Below are positions 8,777-18,400 of a stretch of DNA of 60,432 nucleotides, one piece after another. Source of the stretch: an uncultured Pseudomonadota bacterium (lineage in GTDB: Bacteria; Myxococcota_A; UBA796; SXON01). How positions within the stretch are numbered: position 1 is the first letter of the stretch; each line of letters starts with the position of its first letter. The stretch is from positions 1 to 60,432 of the forward strand of contig CAIMSU010000065.1 of the NCBI GenBank assembly GCA_903844155.1. The letters run 5' to 3'. The notes below the pieces were generated by a model. It ran no database searches. It was not told the origin of the DNA and saw only the letters and a list, made by a program, of their open reading frames with translations. Position numbers and translations under genes: made by a program.

Positions 8777-9594
8777 TCCTCGCCCTGCTCGCCGCACCCG
8801 TGGCGCTCGCCGACCCAGTCGCCAGTCCGCCGTTCTCCGGGTTCCGGACCGAGGTGCCAGGGGTCGGCGAGAGCGTCGGCACGCGCCTGGCGTTCGTCGA
8901 GGATCCTGATGGGCCCTGGATCATCGAGGACACGCTGCGGGTGGCGGGCGCGCGCGGGCACTGGTGGGGCGCCGTCGAAGTGGCGGGGACGGGCGGCGCG
9001 AGCGACCTGTGGACGGGCGCGGGGCTCGGGAATGTCGGGCTGGAGGGCGGTGGCCGGTTCGGGACGGAGGTGCCGTGGGCGCTCGGCGTGCGTGGGGTGC
9101 TGCCGCTCGGGGGGCTGGTCTCCGGGGCGATTCCGATCGCGACGAACGCGCCGGTGAGTGCGGCGGGGCCTGTGTCGTGGTGGGGGACCGTGCCATCTGC
9201 GACGGTCCCGGAGGAGGCGATCGCGGTTGAGGCGGAGGGCGCAATCGGCCGGACGCTGTGGCGGGTCGAGACGGGGTACCAGAGTCCGGCGTGGGCGGGC
9301 AACCGCGGCGCGGGGCCGCTCGTCGACGTGGACGTGAGCCTGGCGACGGTGCAGCCGCTGGTTCCGGGGTGGTGGCTGGTCGTGGAGGGGGAGGTCCTGA
9401 ACCAGCCCGGCGCGGTCTACACCCGGGCCCTCGTGCGCGCGGACGTCGGGCGCGGGTGGACCGCCGACGCTGGCGTGGACCTGCCGTTGCTGGCGATCAT
9501 CCAGGATCCGTCATTGCATCTGGTGGCGGCGGTGCGGCGGCGGTGGGGGCGTTCGGTCGAGGCCGCCAGAACGAGCGGGGTGGCACCGCGATGA
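8773..9594 (+). CDS. Secreted barrel-like protein, probable outer-membrane
   Basis: 273 residues. The GTG at 8773 overlaps the previous stop and gives a signal peptide (MILALLAAPVALADP). The rest is a series of alternating amphipathic beta strands rich in Gly, Trp and Val (GHWWGAVEVAGTGG, LWRVETGYQSPAW, GWWLVVEGEVLNQPGAVYTRALVRADV), the pattern of an outer-membrane beta-barrel. It lacks a C-terminal Phe/Trp signature and ends in a short Arg-rich tail, so barrel insertion is uncertain. Probably in one operon with the membrane protein before it. Confidence 0.65.
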   Translation: MILALLAAPVALADPVASPPFSGFRTEVPGVGESVGTRLAFVEDPDGPWIIEDTLRVAGARGHWWGAVEVAGTGGASDLWTGAGLGNVGLEGGGRFGTEVPWALGVRGVLPLGGLVSGAIPIATNAPVSAAGPVSWWGTVPSATVPEEAIAVEAEGAIGRTLWRVETGYQSPAWAGNRGAGPLVDVDVSLATVQPLVPGWWLVVEGEVLNQPGAVYTRALVRADVGRGWTADAGVDLPLLAIIQDPSLHLVAAVRRRWGRSVEAARTSGVAPR

Positions 9595-9663
9595 CCCAGG
9601 TTTCAGCGACGCGATCGTGTACGTATCGGCGCTCGTCTCCGCCCCCGGAGAGCCAGTCGGGCA

Positions 9664-9683
9664 CCTCCCCCCGAAGGGGGAGG
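9664..9683. repeat. GC-rich hairpin shared with 57857-57877
   Basis: An 8-bp stem CCTCCCCC/GGGGGAGG with a CGAA loop, between convergent genes (8773-9594 plus, 9717-11654 minus). Nearly the same palindrome occurs at 57857-57877, inside a coding region. There is no T-run, so it is either a weak bidirectional terminator or a dispersed palindromic repeat. The rest of 9595-9716 shows nothing else. Confidence 0.5.
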
Positions 9684-9716
9684 AAGGAGGTGACGAGGAG
9701 CTTGCAGGCGTGAGCA

Positions 9717-11654
9717 CTACCGCGGCGAGGAGGTCCTCGTGGTTCTCCGCCGCCGCATCAAAATCGCCGCTCCCAACCCTGCGAGTCCCCAAGCGCTCCC
9801 GCCCGCCCCCGTCGCGCACCCGCACCCGCCCGACTTGGCCGCCCCGGAATCCCCCGAGCCGGTGTCGCCGTTGCCATCGTTGCCGGTGTCGCCCGGAACC
9901 GCCGTGTCGCCGCCGCTGTCGCCGGGCCCGCTGTCGCTGGCGGTGTCGCAGCCCTCGTCCACGGTCCCGTCGCAGTTGTCGTCGACGCCGTTGCACAGCT
10001 CGGTGGCCCCGGGGAACACGCTGGCGTCAGCGTCGTTGCAGTCGCCGTCGGCCGCGGAGTAGCCGTCGCCGTCGAGATCCCAGTCGTCGCCGTGGGGACC
10101 GCCGTAGGCGCCGATGTCGCTGACGGTGCCGTCCGGGTCGGTGAGGGCGGGGTCGCCGGCGTCGATCATGGGCGAGCCGGCGGCGAGGTGGAGGTCGTCG
10201 GTCGCCAGGCCATCGGCGGCGAAGGCGACGAATTGGGGGTCCACGGCGACGTTGCCGAGGGTGCCGGTGGGGTCCGCGTAGGACGACGACGTCGCCCCGC
10301 CGAGATTGGTGTAGAGGTCGCCGTAGCCGACCGAGATGGTGGCCCCGGACGCGCCGGAGATGCCCGAGCCTGCGGATGACCAGGCGATGATCGCGTTGGT
10401 CATCGTGAGCTTGCCGGCCGCGGTGACGCGGATGCCGCCGGCGGAGTTGGTGCTGCTGTTCTCGGTCGCGGTGATGTTCGCGATCGTCGCCGTCGACCCG
10501 TCGCTGACGTGCATCGCGCCGCCCGAATAAGCGCTGTTGAGCTCGAAGATCGCGTTGGTCAGCGACATCGTCGACGCCTCGAGCTCGAAGCCACCGCCGT
10601 TGGAGGTCGCGGCGGAGTTGGAGACGAACGTGCTGTTCCGCAGCGAAACCGCTGTGGACGCTGCGTAGAGCCCGCCGCCGCCGGACGCCGCGTTGGAAGC
10701 AAAAACAAGGTGGCTCGCCGTCAACGAGCCGCCGTTGAGGAGCAGGCCGCCGCCGTAGACGGCGTTGTTCTGCTCGAACGAGCATCGTTCCATCGTCAAC
10801 GTCGTGCTGTCCGACTCCATGCCGCCGCCGTTGCCGGTCGCGGTGTTCCCTGAGAAGCTGCTGTCGGCGACGTCCGCGAACGTGCCCGTCAGGTAGGCGG
10901 CCGCGCCGGTCACCGCACTCCCCTGGGTGAAGCGGCACTTCGCGCAATTCAGGGACCCGCCGGTCACGTACAGCCCGCCGCCGGTCTTCGTGGCGCTGTT
11001 GTAGAGCCAGGTGTCGTTGCTCGCGGTCACGCTTGCCTGGTAAAACAAGGCCCCGCCGCCGTAGCCATCGGCCGTGCTGCTGCCGGCGATGTTGCTGGCA
11101 AAGTCGGTGTCCGTAACGCTGACCGTGCCGGCGTCGACGTACAGCCCCGCGCCAACGTTCGCGGTGTTCGCCGAGAACGCGCACCCCGTCATCGTCGCCC
11201 CGCTCGCCTCGGCGATCATCGCGCCGCCGCCGAAAGCAGCCGTGTTGCCGGTGAATGTGAGGTCGACCAGGGTGGCCGGCACCGCGCCGACGTACAAGCC
11301 GCCGCCTGCGCTGCCGGACGCCGTGTAGTTCGTGGCGTTCCCGCCCGAGATCGTGAACCCCTGCAGCGTCGTCCCAGCCCCCTCGCCAGCATCGATCTTC
11401 ACCGCCGGCCCCGTCCCCGTCCCCACGATGAACGTCGTCGACGATCCCGCTCCCACCACGCTGATCGTCTTCGCCTGGAAGTCGACGTCCTCGTTGTACG
11501 TCCCCGCGACCACGTCGACGATGTCGCCGCTCGCCGCCAGCGCGATCCCGCCCATGATCGTGGTCGCGTCGCCCGCGCCCGTTGGGTTGACCGTCCACGT
11601 TGCCGCGAAGGAGGGGTGGACGAGGGCGAGGAGGGTGAGGACGGTTGGGAACAT
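9717..11654 (-). CDS. Beta-helix surface protein with MopE-type motif and MYXO-CTERM tail
   Basis: 645 residues. Signal peptide (MFPTVLTLLALVHPSFAA), then about 450 residues of right-handed beta-helix with repeated GGG(L/M)-containing turns (SGSAGGGLYV, NAVYGGGLLLNGG, ATSNGGGFELEAS), similar to polymorphic outer-membrane or parallel beta-helix proteins. A MopE-type motif follows (DWDLDGDGYSAADGDCNDAD ... CNGVDDNCDG), a likely metal-binding repeat, then an Asp/Thr/Gly linker. The end (SGGCGCATGAGGSAWGLAG then a hydrophobic segment and MRRRR) is a MYXO-CTERM signal, which is processed by myxosortase and leads to lipid anchoring at the surface in the known family. A surface adhesin or matrix role is inferred. 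Confidence 0.85.
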   Translation of the reverse strand: MFPTVLTLLALVHPSFAATWTVNPTGAGDATTIMGGIALAASGDIVDVVAGTYNEDVDFQAKTISVVGAGSSTTFIVGTGTGPAVKIDAGEGAGTTLQGFTISGGNATNYTASGSAGGGLYVGAVPATLVDLTFTGNTAAFGGGAMIAEASGATMTGCAFSANTANVGAGLYVDAGTVSVTDTDFASNIAGSSTADGYGGGALFYQASVTASNDTWLYNSATKTGGGLYVTGGSLNCAKCRFTQGSAVTGAAAYLTGTFADVADSSFSGNTATGNGGGMESDSTTLTMERCSFEQNNAVYGGGLLLNGGSLTASHLVFASNAASGGGGLYAASTAVSLRNSTFVSNSAATSNGGGFELEASTMSLTNAIFELNSAYSGGAMHVSDGSTATIANITATENSSTNSAGGIRVTAAGKLTMTNAIIAWSSAGSGISGASGATISVGYGDLYTNLGGATSSSYADPTGTLGNVAVDPQFVAFAADGLATDDLHLAAGSPMIDAGDPALTDPDGTVSDIGAYGGPHGDDWDLDGDGYSAADGDCNDADASVFPGATELCNGVDDNCDGTVDEGCDTASDSGPGDSGGDTAVPGDTGNDGNGDTGSGDSGAAKSGGCGCATGAGGSAWGLAGLGAAILMRRRRTTRTSSPR

Positions 11655-11676
11655 GAGGGCGAAGATAGCCCGTCAA

Positions 11677-12273
11677 TCACCGCCAGATCGCCGCCGCCGA
11701 GTACACCGTCGCCAGCACCATGACCGTGGCGAACGCTCGCTGCCACGCGGGCTTCCGAAGGTGCTCACGGAGCGCCGCGCCCGTCCCCGCCCACACGCTC
11801 ACGCAGCAGATGTTGATGACGCCAAAAACGAGGCAGAACAGGGTGATCGCGAGGACGACGGGCTGGATCGGCGGCAGGAACGCCGAGACGCTGGTGACGG
11901 CCATGACCCAGCATTTGGGGTTCACGAACTGGAAGAGCCAGGCGCCGCCAAAGGACATTGGCTTCGCGACTTTGCCGTCGGCGGCCGGGCTCGACGCGTC
12001 AAAGCGCATGGTTCGGAGCTGCGCGGCGAGCCAGAGGAGGTAGGCGGAGCCGACGACCTTGAGCGCGAGCTGGAGCGACGGGAGGGCGAGGACGAGGGAG
12101 CCGATTCCGGCGGCGCAAAGGGCGAGGAGCGTGAGGAAGCCGAGGGTGACGCCGAGGATGTGGGGGATGGTGCGGGCAAAGCCAAAGCGGAGGCCAGACG
12201 CCGTCAACATGACGTTGTTGGGGCCGGGCGTGATGGAGGCGACGAAGGCGAAGAGGGCGAGGGGGAGGAACAT
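11677..12273 (-). CDS. LysE/RhtB-family amino-acid exporter
   Basis: 198 residues from the ATG at 12273, with a GGAG-like site just upstream. It has about six membrane segments, and the family signature SITPGPNNVMLTASGLRFGF near the N-terminus is followed by GVTLGFLTLLALCAAGIGSL. Members export amino acids or related small metabolites across the inner membrane. The gene is divergent from a MocR-type regulator (12372), which is the usual arrangement for a regulator controlling its neighbour; the repeated CCGGTACA sites between them support joint regulation. Substrate cannot be named. Confidence 0.88.
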   Translation of the reverse strand: MFLPLALFAFVASITPGPNNVMLTASGLRFGFARTIPHILGVTLGFLTLLALCAAGIGSLVLALPSLQLALKVVGSAYLLWLAAQLRTMRFDASSPAADGKVAKPMSFGGAWLFQFVNPKCWVMAVTSVSAFLPPIQPVVLAITLFCLVFGVINICCVSVWAGTGAALREHLRKPAWQRAFATVMVLATVYSAAAIWR

Positions 12274-12314
12274 GGACACGGAGGCTCCAGGGAGGTGCAG
12301 CCGTGTTAGCCGAG

Positions 12315-12339
12315 TGTACCGGTACAGTGCCGGTACAGT
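12315..12339. promoter_or_regulatory. Operator-like repeat between the exporter and MocR genes
   Basis: A perfect 12-bp palindrome TGTACCGGTACA (12315-12326) overlaps the first of two direct repeats CCGGTACAGT at 12319-12328 and 12330-12339, which are 11 bp apart, close to one helical turn. A third CCGGTACA (12376-12383) sits just inside the regulator gene. MocR/GabR-type regulators are known to bind direct repeats, so this is the likely binding site of the 12372 product and could control both divergent genes. Function inferred. Confidence 0.6.
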
Positions 12340-12371
12340 TGACGAGATACTCATCGATCTGGCAGGGCGAA

Positions 12372-13787
12372 ATGACCGGTACACCTGACGTGCTCACCCT
12401 CGACCGTTCAGCCGACGACTCGCTCGTGGAGCAGATCGTACGGGCGGTCGAGCTTCGGATCGAGGACCACGTCCTTCGGGCAGGCGCGCGCATGCCGTCC
12501 ATCCGCCAGTTCGCGGAGCAGCATGACGTCTCGCGCTTCACGGTGGTCGAGGCGTACGACCGGCTCGTCGCGCGCGGCCTGCTGGAATCCCGGCGGGGAT
12601 CAGGCTTTACCGTCCGCGAGCGGGCGCCCGCGCCCGAGCAGGTTCGCGCGCGCATCGGCCCGCCGACCTCGCTGGACATCACCTGGCTCATCCGCAACAT
12701 GTTCCGCGTCCACCCGTTGAACAAGATGCCCGGCGCCGGCCTGCTTCCCACCGAATGGCTCGATGGCGACGTGCTCAGCGGGGCGCTCCGGGCCGTGAGC
12801 CGCCAGAGCGACGCGCTCCTGCACTACGGCACGCCCCAGGGCTTCCCGCCGCTTCGGGCACAGCTCCAGCTCAAGCTCGCCGCGCTTGGCATCGAGGCCA
12901 CGCCCGACCGCATTGTCACCACGCTTGGCGTCACCCAGGGCTTGGACCTGCTCGCGCGCGTGCTGCTGCGCCCCGGCGACGTCGTCTTTGTGGACGATCC
13001 AGCGTGGTTCCTGATGTTCGGCTCCTTCGCCCGGCTCGGCCTCACCGTGATCGGCGTGCCCCGGCTCGCAGACGGTCCGGACATCGCCCGGCTCACGGAG
13101 TTGGTGGAGCTGCACCGACCGAAGCTCTACGTCATCAGCTCGGTCCTCCACAATCCCACGTCCACCTGCCTCTCGGCCGCGAAGGCCTTCCAGGTCCTCC
13201 GCCTCGCCGAACAGCACGACTTCACCATCGCCGAGGACGACATCTACTGCGACCTGCACGCCGACCCGGGGCGCGGCGTCGGCATGCGCATCTCGGCGTT
13301 GGACCAGCTCTCCCGCACCGTCTACCTCGGCGGCTACTCCAAGACCCTCGCTGGCACCCTCCGCGTCGGCTTTCTCGCCTGCAACCCGGACCTCGCCCAA
13401 CGCCTGACGGACCAGAAGATGCTTTCCACGCTGACAACCTCGGAGATCAGCGAGCGTGTCGTCCACCAGGTCCTGTCCGAGGGTCACTACCGCAAGCACG
13501 TCGACCGGCTGCGCGGGCGCCTGGACGGGGTGCGCGAACAGACGATGCTCGCACTGGAGCGCGTCGGCCTGAAGCTCGACAATCACCCGACCTCCGGCAT
13601 GTTCGTGTGGGCCGACGCCGGCTGCGACACCAACGTGCTGACACAGCGTGGCTTGGAGAAGGGTTTTCTCTTTGCGCCCGGCAGCCTTTTCAGCCCTCGT
13701 CAGCTCCCCAGCACCCGCACCCGCATCAACGTTGCCTGCATGGCGGACCCCGGCGTGCTCGCGTTCCTGGACGGGGCGCTGGGGTAG
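12372..13787 (+). CDS. MocR-type (GntR plus aminotransferase-like) transcription regulator
   Basis: 471 residues from the ATG at 12372 (an upstream in-frame ATG at 12303 would run through the operator repeats). Residues 12-80 are a GntR winged helix-turn-helix (RMPSIRQFAEQHDVSRFTVVEAYDRL). Residues about 110-470 are a fold-type I aminotransferase domain: HYGTPQGFPPLR, Asn261 in HNPTS, AEDDIY (287-292) and the PLP lysine, Lys324, in GGYSKTLAGTLRVGF. Such proteins sense amino acids or amino-containing metabolites through PLP chemistry. The likely target is the divergent LysE-type exporter gene. Confidence 0.9.
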   Translation: MTGTPDVLTLDRSADDSLVEQIVRAVELRIEDHVLRAGARMPSIRQFAEQHDVSRFTVVEAYDRLVARGLLESRRGSGFTVRERAPAPEQVRARIGPPTSLDITWLIRNMFRVHPLNKMPGAGLLPTEWLDGDVLSGALRAVSRQSDALLHYGTPQGFPPLRAQLQLKLAALGIEATPDRIVTTLGVTQGLDLLARVLLRPGDVVFVDDPAWFLMFGSFARLGLTVIGVPRLADGPDIARLTELVELHRPKLYVISSVLHNPTSTCLSAAKAFQVLRLAEQHDFTIAEDDIYCDLHADPGRGVGMRISALDQLSRTVYLGGYSKTLAGTLRVGFLACNPDLAQRLTDQKMLSTLTTSEISERVVHQVLSEGHYRKHVDRLRGRLDGVREQTMLALERVGLKLDNHPTSGMFVWADAGCDTNVLTQRGLEKGFLFAPGSLFSPRQLPSTRTRINVACMADPGVLAFLDGALG

Positions 13788-13821
13788 CCCTGGGGATCGT
13801 GGCGAGGTGTACACTCCGCGC

Positions 13822-14319
13822 ATGGACCCGGTCGTCACCCGCGCTGCAGCCGGCGATGTCCAGGCGCAGGCCGCGCTCGTGGGGCGTGAAGGCCCGCGGC
13901 TCTACGCCTTGTGCCGCCGGTTGACGGACGATCCGGACGACGCCTACCAGGAGGTCTGGGAGCGGGTTTTCCGGGCGTTGCCCCGCTACGAGGTGGACGG
14001 GCGGCCGATCTCCGCGTGGATCGCCACCATCGCGCATCGCCACCTCGTGGATCGCTGGCGACGGGGCCGGGTGAGGGAGGAGGTGCCGTTCGATGACGAC
14101 GTCGCTGGCGACGTGATCGTCGTGCCCTCGACACGCGACCTCGACGAGGCCCTCGCCGCCCTGCCCGAGCCCCACCGTCGCGTCGTCCTCCTCCATCACC
14201 TCCACGGCTTCTCGCTCGACGAGATCGCCGTCAACGAGTCCGTCGCCCTCGGCACGGTCAAGTCCCGCCTGCACCGCGCCCGGGCCGCGCTCGCCCTCGC
14301 CCTCGGAGCTACTGCATGA
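13822..14319 (+). CDS. ECF-type RNA polymerase sigma factor
   Basis: 165 residues. Region 2 is recognisable at about 20-75 (RLYALCRRLTDDPDDAYQEV ... AWIATIAHRHLVDRWRR), and region 4 at about 110-160 (LAALPEPHRRVVLLHHLHG, LGTVKSRLHRARAAL). There is no region 3, as expected for ECF factors. The TGA stop overlaps the ATG of the next gene (14316), which encodes a membrane protein of anti-sigma type, so the two should be made together. It would direct RNA polymerase to a small regulon in response to an envelope signal. Confidence 0.92.
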   Translation: MDPVVTRAAAGDVQAQAALVGREGPRLYALCRRLTDDPDDAYQEVWERVFRALPRYEVDGRPISAWIATIAHRHLVDRWRRGRVREEVPFDDDVAGDVIVVPSTRDLDEALAALPEPHRRVVLLHHLHGFSLDEIAVNESVALGTVKSRLHRARAALALALGATA

Positions 14320-15461
14320 CCCTCCACGAAGCGCTCTCCCGCTTGCTCGATGGCGATCTCGACCCCGTCGCCGCCGACGCCCTCCGTACCCGCATCGCCA
14401 CCGAGCCAGACGTCGCCCGCGCTTGGGCCACGATGTCCGGGTTGCCGGCGAGGATCGCGGGGTTGTCGGCGTTTGACAGTCAATCCGGCGCGCCACCGGT
14501 CGGCGCGCTCCCCGGCCGTGTGCTGGCGACCTCGTCGTCCCCTCAGGTGTCCTCCGCCCGTCGCCCCGCCTTTCGGTACGTCCCTGCCGTCGCCGTCGCC
14601 CTCGCAGCCGGCTTTGCGCTGTTCGTCATCGTCCCCAAACCAACGCCACAAATCGTGCTCGGAGCCGGGACTTCCGAGGTTTCGGGCGACGTCGACGTGC
14701 TCGTTGGCGATGCCACGATCCACGTTTCTGGAGAAAGTTCGATCACGGTGGAACCTTCGCCTGACCACCTGCGTGATGCACGGTCGGAGGTCCAAATGGA
14801 CAAGTCTTATCTGCTCGCCGCTTTTGTCGGTGCCACGCTCTCGCTCACCGTCCAGGCCGGCACGGCCGTCATCCAATCGCCCGGAAAGGAGCCTGTGACG
14901 GTGACTGCCGGGCAGACGCACCGGGAAGGGCCCGCGCGACCGCTGACCGCAGCGCCCGGGGCCGACCCCGGAGCGGACGCCGCGCACATCGCCGATCTCG
15001 AACAGCAACTGACCGGACTGAAGCTCCAACATGCGATGGAGGTCGCGCAGCTCAACAGCGTCAACGGCACGCCGCAGGACTTCCCCGCCGACCTGCCGGC
15101 CGGCTACAAGCCCGCCGAGTTCGAGAAGAACATCCGCGACGCCATCAAGGGCAACCCAGACGTGGATGTTCTCTCCGTCAATTGCGACGAATACCCCTGC
15201 ATCGCCATCCTGCGTTCGAGCTACGCCGGCGATGACTGGGGCCAGAAGCTCACCGACCTCGGCACGTCCATCCGCGACAAGGACTACGGGGAGAACGCCG
15301 GGATCCACGAGGACACCGAGCTACTCCGCGGGCCGGACGGCGACGTGCGCGTGATGGCGTTCGCCACCGAGCCGCCCGTCCACCAGGACGAGAACGTGGA
15401 GATCCGCAGGTCGTCGCGCGTGAAGGGGCTGCTGGACGGGATCGGGGACGCGGAGCCGTAG
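14316..15461 (+). CDS. Probable anti-sigma factor with one membrane segment and a large outer domain
   Basis: 381 residues, overlapping the sigma gene by 4 nt. The first 80 residues are cytosolic and helical (LHEALSRLLDGDLDPVAADA, a common anti-sigma beginning), without a zinc HxxxCxxC motif. A membrane segment lies at about 90-110 (YVPAVAVALAAGFALFVIV). Next comes a FecR-like beta region (LGAGTSEVSGDVDVLVGDA and repeats ending ITVEPS; VTVTAGQTH), a short coiled coil (HIADLEQQLTGLKLQHAMEV), and a C-terminal domain with a Cys pair (VNCDEYPC). Position and topology argue for control of the sigma factor by an extracytoplasmic signal. It may also feed the kinase downstream. Confidence 0.75.
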   Translation: MTLHEALSRLLDGDLDPVAADALRTRIATEPDVARAWATMSGLPARIAGLSAFDSQSGAPPVGALPGRVLATSSSPQVSSARRPAFRYVPAVAVALAAGFALFVIVPKPTPQIVLGAGTSEVSGDVDVLVGDATIHVSGESSITVEPSPDHLRDARSEVQMDKSYLLAAFVGATLSLTVQAGTAVIQSPGKEPVTVTAGQTHREGPARPLTAAPGADPGADAAHIADLEQQLTGLKLQHAMEVAQLNSVNGTPQDFPADLPAGYKPAEFEKNIRDAIKGNPDVDVLSVNCDEYPCIAILRSSYAGDDWGQKLTDLGTSIRDKDYGENAGIHEDTELLRGPDGDVRVMAFATEPPVHQDENVEIRRSSRVKGLLDGIGDAEP

Positions 15462-15499
15462 CGGTCGGGCTTTGGGCGTTTCCGCGATACCTTCCCCAC

Positions 15500-18400
15500 T
15501 TGAAGCCCGATCTCCGCGCCGTCCTGCTCTCGGTCGAGTCGCTCGCGCCCGACGAGCGACGGCAGCTGCTCGCGCTCCTGAGCGGTGACACCTTTGACTT
15601 CGCGGCCCCGGAGGCCGCCCCGGCGCGCTCGACGCTCCCGCCACCGGAGCGCCTGGCGGACGACGTCACCGGCGAGAGCCCCGGCCGCTACTCCGTCCGC
15701 GAGCCCATCGGCTCTGGCGGCTCCGGCAGCGTCGTTGCGGTGCAGGACGCCCACCTCAACCGCGTTGTCGCCAGGAAAGAGCTGCATTTTGAAGGGCCGG
15801 GCGCGGGGTCCGTCTCGCTGACTGACCGCTTTCTACGCGAGGCGCGGGTCACCGCCCAGCTTGAGCATCCCTCCATCGTCCCGGTCTACGAATTGGGTAG
15901 GAACACCGAGGGGAAGCTCTACTACACGATGAAGCGGGTGCGGGGGCGTGGGCTGGACGTGGCGCTCAAGGAATGCCGCGATCTGCATGCCCGCATGGCC
16001 CTCCTCGCGCATTTTGTGGACCTGTGTCAGGCCATCGCGTACGCACATGCCCGCGGCGTTGTTCATCGCGACATCAAGCCGATGAACGTGATGATCGGCG
16101 AGTTTGGCGAGACCGTGGTGCTCGACTGGGGCCTCGCCCGCGCGGCCGGGCAGCGCGACATCAACGCCGAGGAGCTGAAGCGCACGGGGGACACCATCAA
16201 CGATCTGAACTCCGGAAAGACTGTTCAGGGCTCGGTTTTCGGGACGCCGGCGTACATGAGTCCCGAGCAGGCGCTGGGTTGGGTCGAGAAGATCGACGCG
16301 CGCTCGGACGTGTGGAGCCTCGGCGCGGTCCTGCACGAGATCCTCACCGGAAAACCCCCGTACGAGGCGGAGGATGTGTTCGGGCTGCTGCGGAAGGCGG
16401 CGGCGGGCGTCGTTGCGCCGTTGCCGAAGGAGATCCCGGCGGACCTCGCGGCGATCGCGATGCGGGCGCTGCAGGCGGAGCCGGAGCGGCGGTACCCGTC
16501 TGCGAAAGAGCTGGCGGCGGAGGTGGAGGCGTGGCGCACGGGCGGACGGGTGGGGGCGTACACCTACTCGTCGATGGAGCTGGCGCGCCGCTTCGTGGCA
16601 AAGAACAGGCTGATCGTGGGGGTGGTGATGGTCGGTGTGGCGACGTGCGCGGCGATGGCCTTCGCGTCCTACACGCATGTGGTGCAGGAGCGGGACCGGG
16701 CGATGGCGGCCGAGGATCGGACGGCAGTGGCGCTCGCGGACGCGCGGCTGAGGGGCTTGCAGGCCCGGGCGAAGGAGGAGGAGATGGGCGGGGATCTTGG
16801 GGCTGCGCTCGCACTGTTGCGCGCCGGGGTGCTCGAGCAGCGCGACAAGAGGGTCGTGGTGGCGACGGATTTGGCGAGGTTGATGGCGGCGGGCGCGGGT
16901 GCGAAGGTGTTTCCAGGCGGATTTGCGGACGATTCGGTGGCGGTGATGCCCGGAAAGCTCGCGTTGTCCCGGGCCGACGGCATGCACATCTACAACACGG
17001 CCACGGGCGCGCAGATCTGCGCGGACCCGGCGCTGCACGCGGGGTTCCCGGCGTTTTCCCGGGACGGCCGCTGGCTCACGGCGTCCGTCGGCGAGGACCC
17101 CTCCGCGCTCGGCCGGTGGGACACCGCGACCTGCGCTGCCACCCATCAGGCCAGCCCTCCGGCCACGGTGCCCTTGCAGGCCCGCGAGGACGAAGCGTCC
17201 GACGACAGCGCCCGCTCGATCGTCGAAGCCGGCCTCAACAACGAGCGCTACGTCTGGGACGCCGTCCGCAACGTCACGCGCCGGTTGAGGACCTCCGTCG
17301 CGTCGCCGATCCACAGCCTCCTCGGCCCCGATGGCAGCTTCGTCGAGATGCAGTTTGCCACGCGGCGTAGCGCGATGACGCGGGACGGCTCCGTTCTCGC
17401 CGCCTCGGTGGGCGACAGCGACATCGTGGAGTTGTGGACGTCTGACGCCGTCAGTCCCGTGGCGCGGGTGGTGGCGGCGGGGTACGTCGATGCCTTCGCG
17501 TTCTCGGGGGATGGCCGATGGCTGGTGACCAGCGCGGAGGGGGAGACGCAAGCGTGGGATCGGCAGGCTGGATGGCGGCCACGGGTCCTGGACGGCCAAC
17601 GGACGATGCCTCCAGCCTCCGGGACTGGCGCCATCGCGACCGGGGATTCCCGATTCGCGCGCCTCACCGACGAAGGGCTCTCCGTTTGGGACCTTGAAAC
17701 CGGTGCGCGGCTCCTCACGGACTTCCAGGTCCCCGGCGCCTCGCTCTCCTTGCTTGGCATGAGTCCGGATGGTCGTGCGGTGTGGCTGCACGGCCAGCAC
17801 AACCTCCCGATCAGGGTGGACGTGCCCTCGCGCTCGTGGGTGGGCTGGTCCCCCAGCGTCCTCACGGCGCGCGGCTGGGTCCCGGACGGCGCTGGTGGCG
17901 GCGCGGCGATCGCGCCCGACGGGAGCTTGCGAGTGGGGATCGAGTCGGCCCGCCCGGCGTCCCGCGTTGGAACCCGACCCGCACCGGTGACCCTGCTGTC
18001 GCTCTCGCCGGGGACGGACGCCGTCCTGGCCGCGTCGGCCTACGGGGCGGTCACGGTCGAACGCGCGACCGGGGCCGTGAGAGAGGCGTTGGGCGATCCG
18101 ACGCTGCCGAGGATCTGGTCGCCCGGCGGCCTGTGCAGCGCGTCCTGGTCGCCCGCCCGCCTCCTCCTCGGCTGGGCATCGAGGTGCCCGGTGGACTTCT
18201 TCCCGCTCTTCGACCCGGACGGGTCGACGCCCGTCGACGTGTTCGTCACCGAGCTGACGGCAGCGGGGACGCGCGCCCTGCCGACGAATCTTGACCCGGG
18301 CATCGCGGAGGCGGACGTGGTGACTGTTTCGCCCGATGGCGCGTGGTACTGGCCGCGGAACGCGACGGGCTGCGGCGCCGTGCGCTCGGTGACGGACCCG

